Positions 62,405 to 64,000 of a stretch of DNA of 64,000 nucleotides are shown in pieces. The notes beneath the pieces are model-generated. The model ran no database searches and was not told the origin of the DNA. It saw nothing but the letters and a program-made list of their open reading frames with translations. A program made the position numbers and the translations under genes. Positions within the stretch are counted from its first letter, which is position 1. Each line of letters begins with the position of its first letter. The stretch spans positions 2,390,001-2,454,000 of the forward strand of contig JBBMNZ010000016.1 in the NCBI GenBank assembly GCA_037954325.1, in the 5' to 3' direction. Source of the DNA: Fistularia commersonii. Its lineage: Eukaryota; Chordata; Actinopteri; Syngnathiformes; Fistulariidae.

Positions 62405-63340
62405 CCAGACTAATTAAGATAAGAGAAGCAAAGATTATACCTTATTGGTCCCCAGGGGGGAAATTCAGGTGCGGCGGCAGCACAGGGCAGAGGACAGGTA
62501 AACAAAAACAACATGCGCAGAATCGGAAAAGGATCGAGACGACGACGATACGAAGGGATACGAACAGACAGACAAACTGCCGTGGGAGGTCAGGGATGAG
62601 GTGACCTTTGCAGGAAGTGTCCGGAGTTGCGGATGCGGCTTGGGACGCTCGCGGCACGAGGGATCGGCTGAAGCTTTGGGTTGAAGGCGCTGCCCGTCGG
62701 AGAGAACGCTTGTCCGGGATTGCTCCGGGTTTCTTCTTCACCTTCCCCTCAGTTCCGGGCCCGACGGTCTGGGTTCGGTCCCCGCTTGAGCCCGTTGGCC
62801 CCACCAGCATACCGTAGCCAAGTTGAGCACACTGGCTACCATAGCCTGGTAGAAGGTCTGGAGGAGCTGCAGACGCCGAACGACCTCGATCGGACCTCTG
62901 TGCTCCTCCTCGTCGTTGTCGTCGATGCTTCCGACGACCGAAGTATCGTCTCTCGGGGGGCAACATGTCGATGGGGGGAAGTGGGGGGAAGGAGGTGGGG
63001 ACGGGCCCAGGTCCACCCTTAGACCTACAGAAGAACAGGTTTAGGTCTGTAGCACCTGGTAGCACCTTAGGTCTGGGCCACCTTTGACTCCTGGTGTAGC
63101 TTTCCCTCAGCCAGTTATCCTCTTCCTCTCTCTCCACACCTCTTTGCGTTGTTCTGCTCCGCCTCGGCCTCGACCTTCTCCTCGTAGTTGTTTTCCCTGC
63201 TCGGCCCCCTGCCGGACAGGCCAGCGGCTCTGTTGGTCCTCGGCCATGGAGGCTCTCCTTTCTGTTGAGAAGGCCTGGGATGTCCTTCCCGATCCACGGC
63301 TTGTTGTTTGTGAAACAACGGATGACGTCGTCCTCACGCC
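62405..63340 (-). mobile_element. L2/Rex-like LINE relic with internal deletion
   Basis: Minus strand, from the right: IRCFTNNKPWIGKDIPGLLN with RKE matches the region before the reverse transcriptase core (PNNKPWxxxxLKxLLNxKK). Then, with the RT core deleted, RRLQLLQTFYQAMVASVLNL and ATVCWWGQ, matching LLxxFYQTVVASVLxYAVVCWGG near the end of the protein. The 3' end is plus-strand AAGATTATACCTTATTGGTC followed by CCCAGGGGGGAAATTCAGG and an AAGATAAGA motif. Frameshifts are present and it is not functional. Confidence 0.75.
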
Positions 63341-63905
63341 GTTTTCTGTGATGCCGAAGGGAACCGGCAGGGCCCACAAACACGAGAGCCGAGGAAAAAC
63401 GAACATTATCGGGGCAACAAATACGGTTTACAAGTGAATCTAGATCACATAAACCCTCGTTCCGTTGCATGACATGAATAGAACAGGAAAACATTCAAAT
63501 CCAATAAAAGGTGCGTGGCAGATTTGGCAGATTCTATTGATTTAATTTGGGATTTACTGTTTGTTCACGTCCCATAAACTCATCATCCACCTGACCGGCA
63601 GAATATAAAACACACCCGACGACATCACCTCCCTCCTTCTCCTCTCGCTGCATGTTACCATAACACTCCACACCGAGTCATCTCCTCCCACCCACTGCCA
63701 TTCTCCTCCTCACTTTTCCTTCTTCCTCTTCCTCTGGCCGGCGTGTCGTATCCCTCCTGATAAATTCTCCAGGTGTTCTTCCTCAGCTGGAAATAACCCT
63801 TGTGTCTTCAGCAATGAAGAGGAGGGACCGAGGTATGGCTTACACTGGTTATGAATATGCAGATATGCTCTGTCCACCAACATGACAAGTTAGCTTCACT
63901 CTTCG

Positions 63906-63938
<33 letters not shown>

Positions 63939-64000
63939 GCATACTCACACACACGGATCCACTGAGAAAGGGTGCTCTTATCGGGGCCCTTTAGATCATA
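63341..64000. other. Right edge, no gene recognised
   Basis: Unique sequence, then CT-rich stretches at 63.63-63.74 kb and an (AC)n microsatellite at about 63909-63938. Confidence 0.5.

Noticed and set aside
62442..63494. 350-codon minus-strand frame as a host gene
   Set aside because: It contains LINE motifs in part and shifts frame relative to them elsewhere. It is a transposon relic.

Overview
The window is vertebrate nuclear DNA, almost certainly from a ray-finned (teleost) fish. The evidence is split genes with canonical GT-AG introns, very dense (CA)n/(TG)n microsatellites, fish-type interspersed repeats (hAT elements, RTE and L2/Rex-like LINE tails, the repeat that begins GGCGGCACGGTGGCGC), and two glypican genes packed far more tightly than in mammals. 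Most long open frames here are translated microsatellites or chance frames and are not listed.

Left part, minus strand. A signal-peptide exon of a glypican of the GPC1/2/4/6 branch lies at 2956-3121, and the rest of that gene leaves the window to the left. A complete glypican-5-type gene, gpc5, runs from 38608 down to 9605. I rebuilt it as ten coding exons whose splice phases all agree; they give 606 codons plus a stop. Its introns hold minisatellites at 27.1-27.65, 30.6 and 11.1-11.8 kb, a hAT element at 28.4-29.1 kb, LINE fragments, and stretches that look like conserved non-coding DNA. GPC5 and GPC6 are tandem neighbours in vertebrates, so the 3 kb exon is most likely gpc6.

Middle. An elongator tRNA-Met(CAT) gene with its T5 terminator sits on the minus strand at 39318-39390. 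It lies between gpc5 and the divergently transcribed nasp gene (plus strand, 42179-46423). nasp encodes the histone H3 chaperone NASP. Fifteen coding exons can be joined in phase to about 585 residues, with TPR blocks, an acidic insert and a bipartite nuclear localisation signal. Its last intron appears to be of the GC-AG class.

Right part, 46.6-64 kb. I recognise no complete protein gene. There are two hAT-type elements with 8-bp target-site duplications (52.6-53.0 and 54.4-54.9 kb), LINE tails (53.8 and 62.4-63.3 kb), a GGCGGCACGGTGG-type repeat (59.5 kb), a CpG-rich segment with CCAAT and GC boxes and a possible non-coding first exon (56.2-56.7 kb), and several anonymous unique stretches that could be regulatory.

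The genes do not form a pathway. The glypicans are GPI-anchored heparan-sulphate proteoglycans of the cell surface that modulate growth-factor signalling. NASP is a nuclear chaperone, and the tRNA serves translation.
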